Source of the DNA: Bradyrhizobium commune
Lineage (GTDB): Bacteria > Pseudomonadota > Alphaproteobacteria > Rhizobiales > Xanthobacteraceae
DNA: 64,000 nucleotides
Direction: 5' to 3'
Assembly (NCBI RefSeq): GCF_015624505.1
Contig: NZ_CP061379.1
Coordinates: 1,736,001 to 1,800,000 of the forward strand
In this document: piece after piece, positions 8,362-16,294 of the stretch
Layout: each line of letters begins with the position of its first letter
Numbering within the stretch: the first letter of the stretch is position 1
Made by a program: the position numbers and the translations under genes
Notes under the pieces: generated by a model
Seen by the model: only the letters and a program-made list of their open reading frames with translations
What the model was told of the DNA's origin: nothing
Databases searched by the model: none

Positions 8362-9168
8362 CTAGTTCGCTTTTTTAGTTTCTTGGGGCACGAACGCACC
8401 CGGCGGAATGTGGCCCTCGACATAGGCGTGCTGGAGCGCATCGAGCTGCACCCACAGCACATTGGTCTTGAAGATCAGTGCGTTGCAGACCTGCGCGCGC
8501 TGCTCCGGCGTCGTGGCGTGCGCCTTGACATAGTCGAGCGCGAAGCCGGCATCGCGTGGCGCCTGCGCCAGGCGGCGCTTGAAGTAGCTCATGATATCAG
8601 GATTGACGAAGTCGTAATGCTCCAGCATGCCGGAGATGCGCTCTTCGTGCAGGTTCGGCGCGAACAGCTCGGTGAGCGAGGAGGCGATCGCCTCCAGCTG
8701 GCTCTTTTCGCGGCAATAATGCACATAGGCTTCCACCGCAAAGCGCGTCGCCGGCAAGATGCCTTCGGTCGATTCGACGTAGGCCGTGTCGAGGCCGAGG
8801 CCTTCGGTCAGCTTCAGCCAGCGCTCGATGCCGCCTTCGCTGCCGACGTCGCCGTCATGGTCCTCGATGCGGTGCCGCCATTCCAGCCGCGTGGCGCGGT
8901 CGCGGAAGCGCGAGATCACCACCGCGTCCTTGATCGGGATCGTGCTCTGGTAATAGTAGCGGTTCAGCGCCCAGGCCTGCACCTGGCCCTTGCTCAGCTC
9001 GCCGCCGTGCAAGAGCTTATGAAACGGATGCAGGCTGTGATAGCGCGTCGCTCCGATATGGCGCAGCGTCGCCTCCAGCTCCTCGGCCGAGTTGAGGCGG
9101 ATGTCCTTGCCGACCGAGAGCGCGGTCATTCCTGTCATGCTCATTCCAGTCTTGGACGCGGCATTCAC
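8362..9168 (-). CDS. pqqC: pyrroloquinoline-quinone synthase
   Basis: Up to 268 residues. PqqC performs the final ring closure and eight-electron oxidation that yields PQQ, using O2 without a metal cofactor. The all-helical TenA/PqqC fold is seen in RYHSLHPFHKLLHGGELSK, then QVQAWALNRYYYQ and IPIKDAVVIS, which line the PQQ-binding site in characterised enzymes. The ATG at 9168 overlaps the pqqB stop by 4 nt; internal Met codons at residues 9, 11 and 14 are alternative starts, and the first 15 residues are poorly conserved in composition. Part of the pqqABCDE operon. Confidence 0.94.
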   Translation of the reverse strand: MNAASKTGMSMTGMTALSVGKDIRLNSAEELEATLRHIGATRYHSLHPFHKLLHGGELSKGQVQAWALNRYYYQSTIPIKDAVVISRFRDRATRLEWRHRIEDHDGDVGSEGGIERWLKLTEGLGLDTAYVESTEGILPATRFAVEAYVHYCREKSQLEAIASSLTELFAPNLHEERISGMLEHYDFVNPDIMSYFKRRLAQAPRDAGFALDYVKAHATTPEQRAQVCNALIFKTNVLWVQLDALQHAYVEGHIPPGAFVPQETKKAN

Positions 9169-10094
9169 AGCACGATCTCCGTTCCGTCGGCGGGGATCTG
9201 CCAGCCTGCCGCCTCGACGGCTTTGCGTTCGGGCGAGGCGGGCAGCAACGCCGGGTTCGAGTTATTGATGTGCAGAAACATCTTCCTGTCGATCCCGACG
9301 TCGGCGAGCCGCGCGATCGCGCCGTCGTCGCCGGACATTGCGACATGGCCCATGCTCTTGCCGGTCTTGTGGCCGAGCCCGCACCTGATCATCTCGTCGT
9401 CGCGCCAGACCGTGCCGTCGAAGAACACCAGCGCCGCGCCGTCGAGCTCGGCCTTGAGCGCGTCGGTGATTTCGGCGCAGGCGGCGATGAAGTAGAAGCA
9501 TTTTCCCGTCGACTTGTCGGTGATCTTGAGGCCCAGCGTATCGCCGTCGCCGGTCGCGCCGCCGGGATGGGCCTTGCCTTCCAGATACCAGGCCGATTTT
9601 CCGGGCACCGCAAAGGGCAGCATCTCGAGCCCCGCGCGCGCGCCGTCCGGCAGTCGCGGCTCGAAGGGCTCGTGGATGTCGATCGGCTGGCGCCGCACAT
9701 TCTCCTCGTTCAGCACGTTGAAGATGCTGTTGTCCCTCAGGATCGCCAGCACCTTCTCATGCGCATAGACCGTGAAGGGCGAGCCCTCGCGCATCGAGAG
9801 CAGGCCGGCGACCGCATCCACCTCGCCATTGGTCAAAATCACGCCCGCAATCGGGGTGTGGCGCAGCGCGCCGGCTTTGGGGTGCAGCTGCGGCGTGGCG
9901 TTCAATTGCTGGCGCAGATCAGGGGAGGCGTTGATCAGAAACCAATGCGCGCCATCGCCGCTGAAGGCGACCGAGGCCTGGGTTCGAACAAGCTCCTGGC
10001 CATTCTCGCGGGCCGCCCGGCAGCCCTCGCAGCCGCAATTCCATTGCGGGACTCCGCCGCCGGCTGCGGCGCCCAGGACGACGACGCGAAGCAT
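9165..10094 (-). CDS. pqqB: PQQ biosynthesis protein B (metallo-hydrolase fold)
   Basis: 309 residues with the metallo-beta-lactamase fold. Its N-terminus has the diagnostic GAAAGGGVPQWNCGC-type stretch and C-x-x-C-x-x-A pattern of PqqB. PqqB has been proposed to hydroxylate the crosslinked Glu-Tyr intermediate, or to aid PQQ handling. A good Shine-Dalgarno (AGGAG) lies 7 nt before the ATG at 10094. It overlaps pqqC by 4 nt and follows pqqA after a 132-bp gap, a common arrangement that lets the small precursor be made in excess. Confidence 0.94.
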   Translation of the reverse strand: MLRVVVLGAAAGGGVPQWNCGCEGCRAARENGQELVRTQASVAFSGDGAHWFLINASPDLRQQLNATPQLHPKAGALRHTPIAGVILTNGEVDAVAGLLSMREGSPFTVYAHEKVLAILRDNSIFNVLNEENVRRQPIDIHEPFEPRLPDGARAGLEMLPFAVPGKSAWYLEGKAHPGGATGDGDTLGLKITDKSTGKCFYFIAACAEITDALKAELDGAALVFFDGTVWRDDEMIRCGLGHKTGKSMGHVAMSGDDGAIARLADVGIDRKMFLHINNSNPALLPASPERKAVEAAGWQIPADGTEIVL

Positions 10095-10226
10095 GATCCG
10101 TCTCCTGGAGGCAACGTCGCGAGGTGGGTCTCAGGCCGACACGGTTTCTGTCGACAAACTTTCTGTCTTCCGGAAACCTATCGTGACCGAAAGAACCACC
10201 TGCGCGGAACGCGAACTCACCAACCC

Positions 10227-10307
10227 TTACTTGCGGGTGGCGCTCACATACATGTTGATTTCCATGCCGCAGGGCACTTCGACGATCTTCGGGGTCTTCC
10301 AGGCCAT
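10227..10307 (-). CDS. pqqA: PQQ precursor peptide PqqA
   Basis: A 26-residue peptide found by reading the minus strand upstream of pqqB. It starts MAWKTPKIVEVPC and carries Glu16 and Tyr20 in E-I-N-M-Y, the E-x3-Y pair from which all carbon and nitrogen atoms of PQQ derive. A clear Shine-Dalgarno GGAGAG lies at 10313-10318, about 6 nt before the ATG. Length and motif match PqqA of Methylobacterium and other alphaproteobacteria. The rest of the operon follows on the same strand. Confidence 0.96.
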   Translation of the reverse strand: MAWKTPKIVEVPCGMEINMYVSATRK

Positions 10308-10556
10308 TTTGGCTCTCCATTTTCGCGAATTCGGACGTATCCGCCCAAGGACTAAATTACTGCGGGCGGAAAAGTTCGCCAGTTAAATCTTGGCGAGCAG
10401 GGCCATGTTGCGTCGCGAAAGTTGCTGTCGGAACATCGCCTGCCGTGATGCAGCCTTGCGCCCGGCGCATTCGGTCGCGAACCCTGTCCTGATAAAGCAG
10501 TTGTGAGTGCAGTGCAGCTTTCATTCCGGTACAGGCGCCTTTAGCTGGATCTCGTG

Positions 10557-10814
10557 ATGCCCAAATATTTCTTCAACACCCGTATCGGCGATGAGTTGAT
10601 CGTGGACCCCGACGGCGAGGATCTGCGCAACCCCGATCGCGCCTGGGAGGTCGCCCGCCAGATGATCCTGGAGGTGCTGAAATCCGAGGGGACCCAGCCG
10701 GCCCTGATGGAGGCGGTGATCGAGGTCACCGACGATGACGGGGAGATCGTGCTGGAGTTTCCCTTCACCGAGGCCCTGCTGGACATGCCGGACCAGTCCG
10801 CGACGCGGCACTGA
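10557..10814 (+). CDS. DUF6894 family small protein
   Basis: 85 residues starting MPKYFFNTRIGDELIVDPDG; an in-frame GTG 3 nt upstream is a less likely start. The pattern P-K-Y-F-F-N followed by D-x-x-G-x-x-L and a run of acidic residues is that of the DUF6894 family, common as many paralogues in Bradyrhizobium and relatives. No signal peptide or membrane segment; acidic overall. Function is unknown. It is transcribed away from pqqA with a 249-bp divergent gap. Confidence 0.8.
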   Translation: MPKYFFNTRIGDELIVDPDGEDLRNPDRAWEVARQMILEVLKSEGTQPALMEAVIEVTDDDGEIVLEFPFTEALLDMPDQSATRH

Positions 10815-10925
10815 GGCGGGCATTAGAGGCGCGAGAAACCCACTCTCTCCACGTCATGGCGAGGAGCCCTTGCGACGAAGCAATCCAGACTGCCTCTGCG
10901 GAGGGATTCTGGATTGCCTCACTTC

Positions 10926-12193
10926 TGTTCAGCCCGGGGACATAGCTTACACCTGTTCGGGGACATGGTTGACACTTTTGGATCATCCTAGATCGATCGC
11001 CGCGATCTGGTGCGCGGCGAAGAAGATGCCGAACCTGCCGTCGGTATTGAGTGGACGGATCGCAAGCCGTTCGCCGCGGAAGGCCTGCGGAACCTTCCAC
11101 AATTTGCCTTTGAAGCTGACATAGGCCTTGGTGGTGGAGACGGAACGGACGACCTCGTGCTCGTCGTATTCCACCGCGGGCAATCTGTCCGGCATTTCCC
11201 GCGAACTGGGTTGGTACCGGCTTGCCGGAACGTTGTAGTTCAAAGCCTCATGCGGCCGATCGAGATTGTAGACGGCTCGCCATTGGTCGAATGCGCGCTG
11301 CACCTCGGCAAGGTCGCGGTAGCGCCTGAAGGCAAATACCTCGGCCTTCAGCGTGCGATGGAAGCGTTCGTTCTTTCCTCGGCTCTGCGGATGATACGGC
11401 CGGCTGTGGATCACCCGGACGCCAAGCTTCAAAAGCCAGACCGTCAGCCCGGTCCAAGGGTCTTCAAGGGTGAAGCCCCAGGGGCCGCCATTGTCGACGA
11501 ACATCGCATCGGGGAGGCCGTACCGGCGGAATGTCTCCCTCAGATGCCCTTGCACGGTCGAACCTCGCTCGTTGTCACAAGCAGCCAGGCACAACGAGAA
11601 CCGCGAGTGATCGTCCAGCATCGTCAGCGGGTGGCAGGATACGCCGTCCTCGAGTGGGCTGTGTCCCTTGAAGTCCATCTGCCAGAGCTGATTGGGTGCC
11701 TCCTTCTCGAAGCGGATGTAGGGCTGTCCAGGTCTCCCCGCAGGTTCGCTCACGCGATCGTAGCGACGCAGGATCTCGTGCGTCGTCGATATCGCCGGCA
11801 CGGCTTGCCGGTCGCGCTTTAGACGATGCAAAATCTTGCGCGCCCCCCAGGCCGGGTGGACATCGCGCAAGGCCACAATCTGCTGCTCGATCGCAGCCTC
11901 AGTACGATCCGGGCTGTGATGCGGCCGGCGCGAGCGATCGGCCAGCGTCGTATCCCCTGCATCATAGCGCTCGATCCACTTGTAACCAGTCTGGGCACTA
12001 ATCCCGAACTGCCGGCACAGCTTCCGCCGGTTCACTCCTTCCTGCTTAGCAAGCATCACAAACTCGCGCCGCTGGTCCATGACAGACACCTCTCGCCACG
12101 GCATGGCTCGCCCCCTTGTTCGACGAATCCAGCCGATTTTGATGTGTCAACCATGTCCCCGAACAGGTGTAAGCTATGTCCCCGGGCTGAACA
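10926..12193 (-). mobile_element. IS481-family insertion sequence, 1268 bp
   Basis: The ends are 50-bp perfect inverted repeats (10926-10975 and 12144-12193) beginning TGTTCAGCCC. They are flanked by a 4-bp direct repeat CTTC (10922-10925 and 12194-12197), the probable target duplication. One intact transposase is inside. The element lies in the right arm of an interspersed repeat, 92 bp upstream of the amidase gene. The perfect ends and intact ORF suggest a recent insertion. Confidence 0.9.
10983..12104 (-). CDS. IS481-family DDE transposase
   Basis: 373 residues. The N-terminal helix-turn-helix includes NRRKLCRQFGISAQTGYKW. The catalytic core shows the three acidic residues of an integrase-type DDE domain: Asp in WQMDFKGH, Asp in FVDNGGPWG and Glu in RGKNERFH. 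C-terminal residues from about 290 contain the R-P-H-E-A-L-N motif typical of the family. Start at 12104 has an upstream AAGGGGG; an internal ATG at 12080 also has a good AGAGG site. The frame is complete with no stop or shift, so the enzyme may be active. Confidence 0.93.
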   Translation of the reverse strand: MPWREVSVMDQRREFVMLAKQEGVNRRKLCRQFGISAQTGYKWIERYDAGDTTLADRSRRPHHSPDRTEAAIEQQIVALRDVHPAWGARKILHRLKRDRQAVPAISTTHEILRRYDRVSEPAGRPGQPYIRFEKEAPNQLWQMDFKGHSPLEDGVSCHPLTMLDDHSRFSLCLAACDNERGSTVQGHLRETFRRYGLPDAMFVDNGGPWGFTLEDPWTGLTVWLLKLGVRVIHSRPYHPQSRGKNERFHRTLKAEVFAFRRYRDLAEVQRAFDQWRAVYNLDRPHEALNYNVPASRYQPSSREMPDRLPAVEYDEHEVVRSVSTTKAYVSFKGKLWKVPQAFRGERLAIRPLNTDGRFGIFFAAHQIAAIDLG

Positions 12194-12285
12194 CTTCGCT
12201 CGCAATGACGGAGGTATCCCTGCGAAATCCGCATGACTTTGGCCCGTTCCCGGCGCTAAAAGACGCCGGTCATACGGAGCAAGTC

Positions 12286-13686
12286 ATGCAAGATCTCTGG
12301 CGCCTGTCGGCCGCCGACCTCGCCACCCTCGTCAAAGCCAAGAAGGTCTCTGCCCGGGAGGCCGCCAAGGCCGGCCTCGACCGGCTCGATGCGGTCAATC
12401 CCCAGCTCAATGCCGTGATCGACCACCGGCCCGAGGACGTGCTCAAGCAGGCCGAGGCCGTCGATGCCGCGATCGCCCGGGGCGAAGACCCCGGCGTGCT
12501 GGCCGGCGTGCCCGTCACCATCAAGGCCAATGTCGACCAGGCAGGCTTTGCCACCACCAACGGCCTGAAACTCCAGCGCGACCTGATCGCGCGCGAGGAC
12601 AATCCGGTGGTCGCCAACTTCCGCAAATCGGGCGCGGTTCTCCTTGGGCGCACCAATTGCCCCGCCTTCTCCTATCGCTGGTTCACCACCAACCTGGTCC
12701 ATGGCGACACCAGGAACCCGCGCGATCCGTCGCTGACGCCGGGCGGCTCGTCCGGCGGCGCCGGCTCGGCGGTCGCGGCCGGCATCGGCCATATCGCCCA
12801 CGGTACCGACATCGCCGGCTCGATCCGCTATCCCGCCTATGCCTGCGGCGTCCACGGCCTGCGCCCGACCTTGGGCCGCATCCCCGCCTTCAACGCGGCG
12901 CTGCCGGAGCGCCCCATTGGCCCGCAGATCATGGCGGTGTCGGGCCCCTTGGCGCGCACCGTCAACGATCTGCGCATCTCGCTCGCTGCGATGGCGGCGC
13001 CCGATGTGCGCGATCCCTGGTATGTGCCGGTGCCGCTGCAAGGCCCCGCGCGGCCGAAGCGCGCCGCGATCTGCCTCAACCCGGACGGCCTTGCCACCAA
13101 GCCTGAAGTGAAGGCGGCCGTGACCGATGCCGGCAAGCGGCTGGAGCGTGCCGGCTGGACCGTCGAAATGATCGACAACACGCCGCCGATGCGCGAGGCG
13201 GTCGAGTGGCAGCGCAAGCTCTGGCTCGGCGACGGCTACGAGGCGCAGCTCGAGATGGCCGAGCGCGAAGGCGATCCCGGCGCGCTGGCGTGCCTGCGCG
13301 GCAATCGCGCCAAGGTCACGCCGATGGACCAGGCGAACTACGCGATGGCGCTGACCCGCCGCGCCACGCTGACCCGCGACTGGATGCTGTTCTTCGAAAC
13401 ATATGCCGTGGTGCTGACGCCGGTCTCCGGCGAATTGCCGTTCCCCGATCATCTCGATCGCAAGGACTCCGAATCCTTCGAGCGCGTCTGGGAAGCGCAG
13501 ATGCCGCAGATCGCCACGCCTTTCATGGGATTGCCGGGCCTCGTGGTGTCGACCGGACTTGTCGGCAAGATTCCGGTCGGCGTTCACATCGTCGCCGGCC
13601 GCTATCGCGAGGATCTTTGTCTCCTTGCAGGCGAAGCGATCGAGGCGGGCGGCGTGCCGCCGTCGCCGATCGACCCCGTGGGTTAG
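12286..13686 (+). CDS. amidase (amidase-signature family)
   Basis: 466 residues from the ATG at 12286, which has a GGAG site 6 nt upstream. The frame continues upstream into the IS element, but that part is IS sequence and was excluded. The Ser-cisSer-Lys catalytic triad is visible: Lys in VTIKANVDQ, Ser in GGSSGGAGSAVA, and Ser in GTDIAGSIRYPA. The enzyme hydrolyses a carboxamide, substrate not predictable. A glutathione peroxidase gene begins 2 bp after its stop, so the two are co-transcribed. The native promoter may have been displaced by the IS insertion 92 bp upstream. Confidence 0.9.
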   Translation: MQDLWRLSAADLATLVKAKKVSAREAAKAGLDRLDAVNPQLNAVIDHRPEDVLKQAEAVDAAIARGEDPGVLAGVPVTIKANVDQAGFATTNGLKLQRDLIAREDNPVVANFRKSGAVLLGRTNCPAFSYRWFTTNLVHGDTRNPRDPSLTPGGSSGGAGSAVAAGIGHIAHGTDIAGSIRYPAYACGVHGLRPTLGRIPAFNAALPERPIGPQIMAVSGPLARTVNDLRISLAAMAAPDVRDPWYVPVPLQGPARPKRAAICLNPDGLATKPEVKAAVTDAGKRLERAGWTVEMIDNTPPMREAVEWQRKLWLGDGYEAQLEMAEREGDPGALACLRGNRAKVTPMDQANYAMALTRRATLTRDWMLFFETYAVVLTPVSGELPFPDHLDRKDSESFERVWEAQMPQIATPFMGLPGLVVSTGLVGKIPVGVHIVAGRYREDLCLLAGEAIEAGGVPPSPIDPVG

Positions 13687-13688
13687 CG

Positions 13689-14165
13689 ATGTCCGCGATC
13701 TACGACTTCAAGGCCAATTCGCTTGCCGGCGACGAGGTGCCGATGCGCCACTTCGAGGGCCAGGTGCTCTTGATCGTCAACACCGCGAGCAAATGCGGCT
13801 TCACGCCGCAATATCGCGGGCTGGAGGATCTGCATCGCGATCTCTCGCCGCGCGGCTTCTCGGTGCTCGGCTTTCCCTGCAACCAGTTCGGCGCGCAGGA
13901 GCCGGGGCAGGCCGCCGAGATTCAGGCGTTCTGTTCCACCAATTACGACGTCACCTTTCCGCTGTTCGAGAAGATCGACGTCAACGGCGCCCACGCGCAT
14001 CCGCTGTATGAGTACCTGAAACGCCAGCAATCCGGACTGCTCGGCTCCTCCATCAAATGGAATTTCACCAAATTCCTGGTGGACCGTGCCGGCAAGGTGA
14101 TCGCGCGCTACGCGCCGACCGCAAGGCCGGAAGGATTGCGGCACCAAATCGAGACCCTGCTATGA
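13689..14165 (+). CDS. glutathione peroxidase (Cys type)
   Basis: 158 residues. It reduces hydroperoxides using glutathione or thioredoxin. The active-site segment NTASKCGFTPQY has Cys in place of selenocysteine, and FPCNQFGAQEPG and KWNFTKFLVDRAGKV are the other two family signatures (Gln and Trp of the catalytic tetrad). The start directly follows the amidase stop, and its TGA overlaps the start of the DUF3297 gene, giving a three-gene unit. No signal peptide, so cytoplasmic. Confidence 0.93.
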   Translation: MSAIYDFKANSLAGDEVPMRHFEGQVLLIVNTASKCGFTPQYRGLEDLHRDLSPRGFSVLGFPCNQFGAQEPGQAAEIQAFCSTNYDVTFPLFEKIDVNGAHAHPLYEYLKRQQSGLLGSSIKWNFTKFLVDRAGKVIARYAPTARPEGLRHQIETLL

Positions 14166-14419
14166 GCGAGACAATCATGAGCGACGAATTTCCCGACCGC
14201 CTGTCGGTCGACCCGAACAGCCCCTATTACAACGCCGACATCCTGTCGCGCGACGTCGGCATCCGCTTCAAGGGCATCGAGAAGACCAATGTCGAGGAGT
14301 ACTGCATCAGCGAAGGCTGGGTCCGCGTCGCCGCAGGCAACGCCAAGGATCGCTACGGCAACCAGCTGACCATCAAGGTGCATGGGCCCGTGGAGCCGTA
14401 TTTCAGGGACAAGAAGTAG
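14162..14419 (+). CDS. DUF3297 family protein
   Basis: 85 residues from the ATG that overlaps the glutathione peroxidase stop (ATGA); an internal ATG at 14177 would give 80 residues. The sequence DRLSVDPNSPYYN and VGIRFKGIEKTNVEEY is diagnostic of DUF3297, a short soluble family of unknown function in proteobacteria. Last gene of the amidase-gpx unit. Confidence 0.82.
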   Translation: MSETIMSDEFPDRLSVDPNSPYYNADILSRDVGIRFKGIEKTNVEEYCISEGWVRVAAGNAKDRYGNQLTIKVHGPVEPYFRDKK

Positions 14420-14464
14420 GCGGTCGCTGCCGTCATTGCGCGACGGCCGTGCCAAACACTCAGT

Positions 14465-14598
14465 GTCGTCCCGGCCTAGTGCGCAATTGCGCACGGGGGC
14501 CGGGACCCATAATCCCAGGGAGGAGTTACGCTGGCCACTCCGAATCTTCGCGACAACTCAATCTTGTGGTTATGGGTCCCGGCCTTCGCCGGGACGAC
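14465..14598. repeat. compound palindromic intergenic repeat
   Basis: Fills the gap between the DUF3297 gene and the convergent MmgE/PrpD gene. Outer arms GTCGTCCCGGC (14465-14475) and GCCGGGACGAC (14588-14598) enclose a second pair, 14498-14512 and 14570-14584, both perfect and containing GGGACCCATAA and its complement. A 16-bp perfect palindrome GTGCGCAATTGCGCAC lies at 14479-14494. It resembles dispersed repeats of Bradyrhizobium intergenic regions and could also serve as terminator. Confidence 0.7.
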
Positions 14599-14627
14599 GG
14601 TTAAATGTGCAGCGAAAGCTCGCCCGC

Positions 14628-16076
14628 TCAGCCCCGCTGAAGCAACGGCCTTAGCGTGCGGATGTCCGTGACTCCCTCGATCCCATAGACCGACTTGATC
14701 AGCTGCTCCGCCTTCTCGGCTCCGACCACCGGCGCAATGAGATCGCGGGCCTTGTCGATGACCTCGTCGCGCGTCATCGGGTTGCGCGGGGTGCCGCGCA
14801 CCGCGGTGACGCGTTCGGAGAGGCGGCTGCCGTCGGCGAGCTCGATCTCGACGATGGCGACGCGCACCGGCAGCAGCTTTGCCAGCTCCTCGTCACGCAC
14901 CAGATTGATCTTGGCGCGCTCCTTCAGCACCGCCGCATCCTGCATGCGCGGCTTGTCGTGGGCGGCGTGGAAGGAGGCGGTCTTGTCGAGCAGCATCACG
15001 GCGACCATGTGCTGCAGGCAGATGTCGGGGATGTCGCGGTTGTCCACGACCTCGGCGACCGACGGCGCCAGCCGCACCGTCACGCGCTTCACCTGATCGG
15101 TCTCGAACGCCTGCTTGCTGCGGATCGCATAGATCGCATCGAGCGGTCCCTGGATCGGCGAGCCCACCGTCCATTTCTTGATGTCGGTGCCTGCGATCTC
15201 GTAACGCTCGCCGAGCTTGTCGACGAGCTTGCCGGGCTCCGCTTTCGGCGCATAGGCGAGGAAATAATTGTCCGGCCCCGAGAACACGTCGTCGACGCCA
15301 TTCCAGTCTGAACGCACCAGCAAGGCCGAAGTGACGCCATTGCGCGCCGGCATGCCGGCGAACACAAAACCCTTCTCGATATGGTCGATATCGCGCCGCC
15401 ACACGATGAAGCCGGAGGATTGCTGCGCGGCATAGTCGAGCACCCAGCGCATCCTTCGCGCGTCGAATCCGGCGACGCAGGCGGCTGCCGCGGACGAACA
15501 GAAGGTGCCGGAAATGCTGTGCGTGCTCAGCGTGCTTTCGTAGCTGAAATCCGCGCCGCCCATCGCCATCACCACGCGGGTGCCGACGTCGTAGCCGAGC
15601 GTCACCGCGCGGAGGAAATGCGCGCCGTCGATGCCGAGATGCTCGCCGAGCGCAAGCGCCGCGGGAACGGTCGAGCAGCCCGGATGTGAGCGCGACGGGC
15701 TGTGCGAATCGTCGGTCTCGTCGGCATGCGCCATCACGCCGTTGGCGAGCGCAGCCTCGACTGGTGAAGCCGTGAGCGCGGTGCCGGCGACGGTCGATGT
15801 TCCCTGCGCGGCATTGGCGCGGATGTAGCGCTGCGCGGCCTGGCCCGGCGGCAGCTCCGATCCCGAGATCATCGAGGCCAGCGTGTCGAGGATGTGGTGC
15901 TTGGCTTGCTCGACGACATCGGGCGGCAGCGCGCGGGTCTTGGCGGCGCTCATGTAATCGCACAGCGCCGTCATCTCCGGCCCGGAGCCTGGGCCTTCTG
16001 CGAAACTGCGTGTGGGGGAGAGCGAGAGGCTGGTGGCCGCCGCGGCGGTCAGGCCAAGAAATTCGCGCCGTTTCAT
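14628..16076 (-). CDS. MmgE/PrpD family protein with Tat signal peptide
   Basis: 482 residues from the ATG at 16076, which has a GGGGAGA site upstream. The N-terminus MKRREFLGLTAAAATSLSLS is a twin-arginine (Tat) signal, so the protein is probably exported folded to the periplasm. The rest matches the MmgE/PrpD family: VVEQAKHHILDTLAS, VMAHADETDDSHSPSRSH and HPGCSTVPAALALGE, the hallmark segment of 2-methylcitrate dehydratase and relatives. Family members are usually cytoplasmic, so the Tat signal is unusual; the substrate is unknown. Stands alone on the minus strand. Confidence 0.83.
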   Translation of the reverse strand: MKRREFLGLTAAAATSLSLSPTRSFAEGPGSGPEMTALCDYMSAAKTRALPPDVVEQAKHHILDTLASMISGSELPPGQAAQRYIRANAAQGTSTVAGTALTASPVEAALANGVMAHADETDDSHSPSRSHPGCSTVPAALALGEHLGIDGAHFLRAVTLGYDVGTRVVMAMGGADFSYESTLSTHSISGTFCSSAAAACVAGFDARRMRWVLDYAAQQSSGFIVWRRDIDHIEKGFVFAGMPARNGVTSALLVRSDWNGVDDVFSGPDNYFLAYAPKAEPGKLVDKLGERYEIAGTDIKKWTVGSPIQGPLDAIYAIRSKQAFETDQVKRVTVRLAPSVAEVVDNRDIPDICLQHMVAVMLLDKTASFHAAHDKPRMQDAAVLKERAKINLVRDEELAKLLPVRVAIVEIELADGSRLSERVTAVRGTPRNPMTRDEVIDKARDLIAPVVGAEKAEQLIKSVYGIEGVTDIRTLRPLLQRG

Positions 16077-16193
16077 GGTGTCTCCCCGTCTTTGGTGCAG
16101 GAATTCGGTGAAACGAATAGCGCTTATGGGAGCAGCATGTCTAGTGACCGCGGCCGACGGTGAGGCCGGGCGCCCGAGGTCTTGCCACACCCT

Positions 16194-16275
16194 CCGTCAT
16201 TGCGAGCGCAGCGAAGCAATCCAGCGTCTTTCCGCAGAGGCAGTCTGGATTGCTTCGCTGCGCTCGCAATGACGG
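16194..16275. repeat. interspersed inverted repeat, copy B (perfect 31-bp arms)
   Basis: Arms 16194-16224 and 16245-16275 are exact reverse complements over 31 bp with a 20-bp spacer. It belongs to the same family as the repeats at 10853, 19981 and 60229. It lies between the ends/starts of the MmgE/PrpD and malonyl-CoA decarboxylase genes, just past the stop of the latter. Confidence 0.85.
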
Positions 16276-16294
16276 CGGAGAGAGCATCTTCCCG

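Larger units (their letters stand above)
10853..12209. repeat. interspersed inverted repeat, copy A (split by the IS element)
   Basis: Left arm 10853-10888 and right arm 10909-10925 plus 12198-12209 form a long inverted repeat of the same family as copies at 16194-16275, 19981-20065 and a half copy at 60229-60257 (all contain the core GAAGCAATCCAG and CTCGCAATGAC). The right arm is interrupted by the insertion sequence. Without it the arms would be about 36 and 29 bp with a 20-bp spacer. Confidence 0.75.

Noticed and set aside
12079..12285. N-terminal extension of the amidase frame into the IS
   Set aside because: Residues come from the IS end and repeat; the ATG at 12286 has a proper ribosome site
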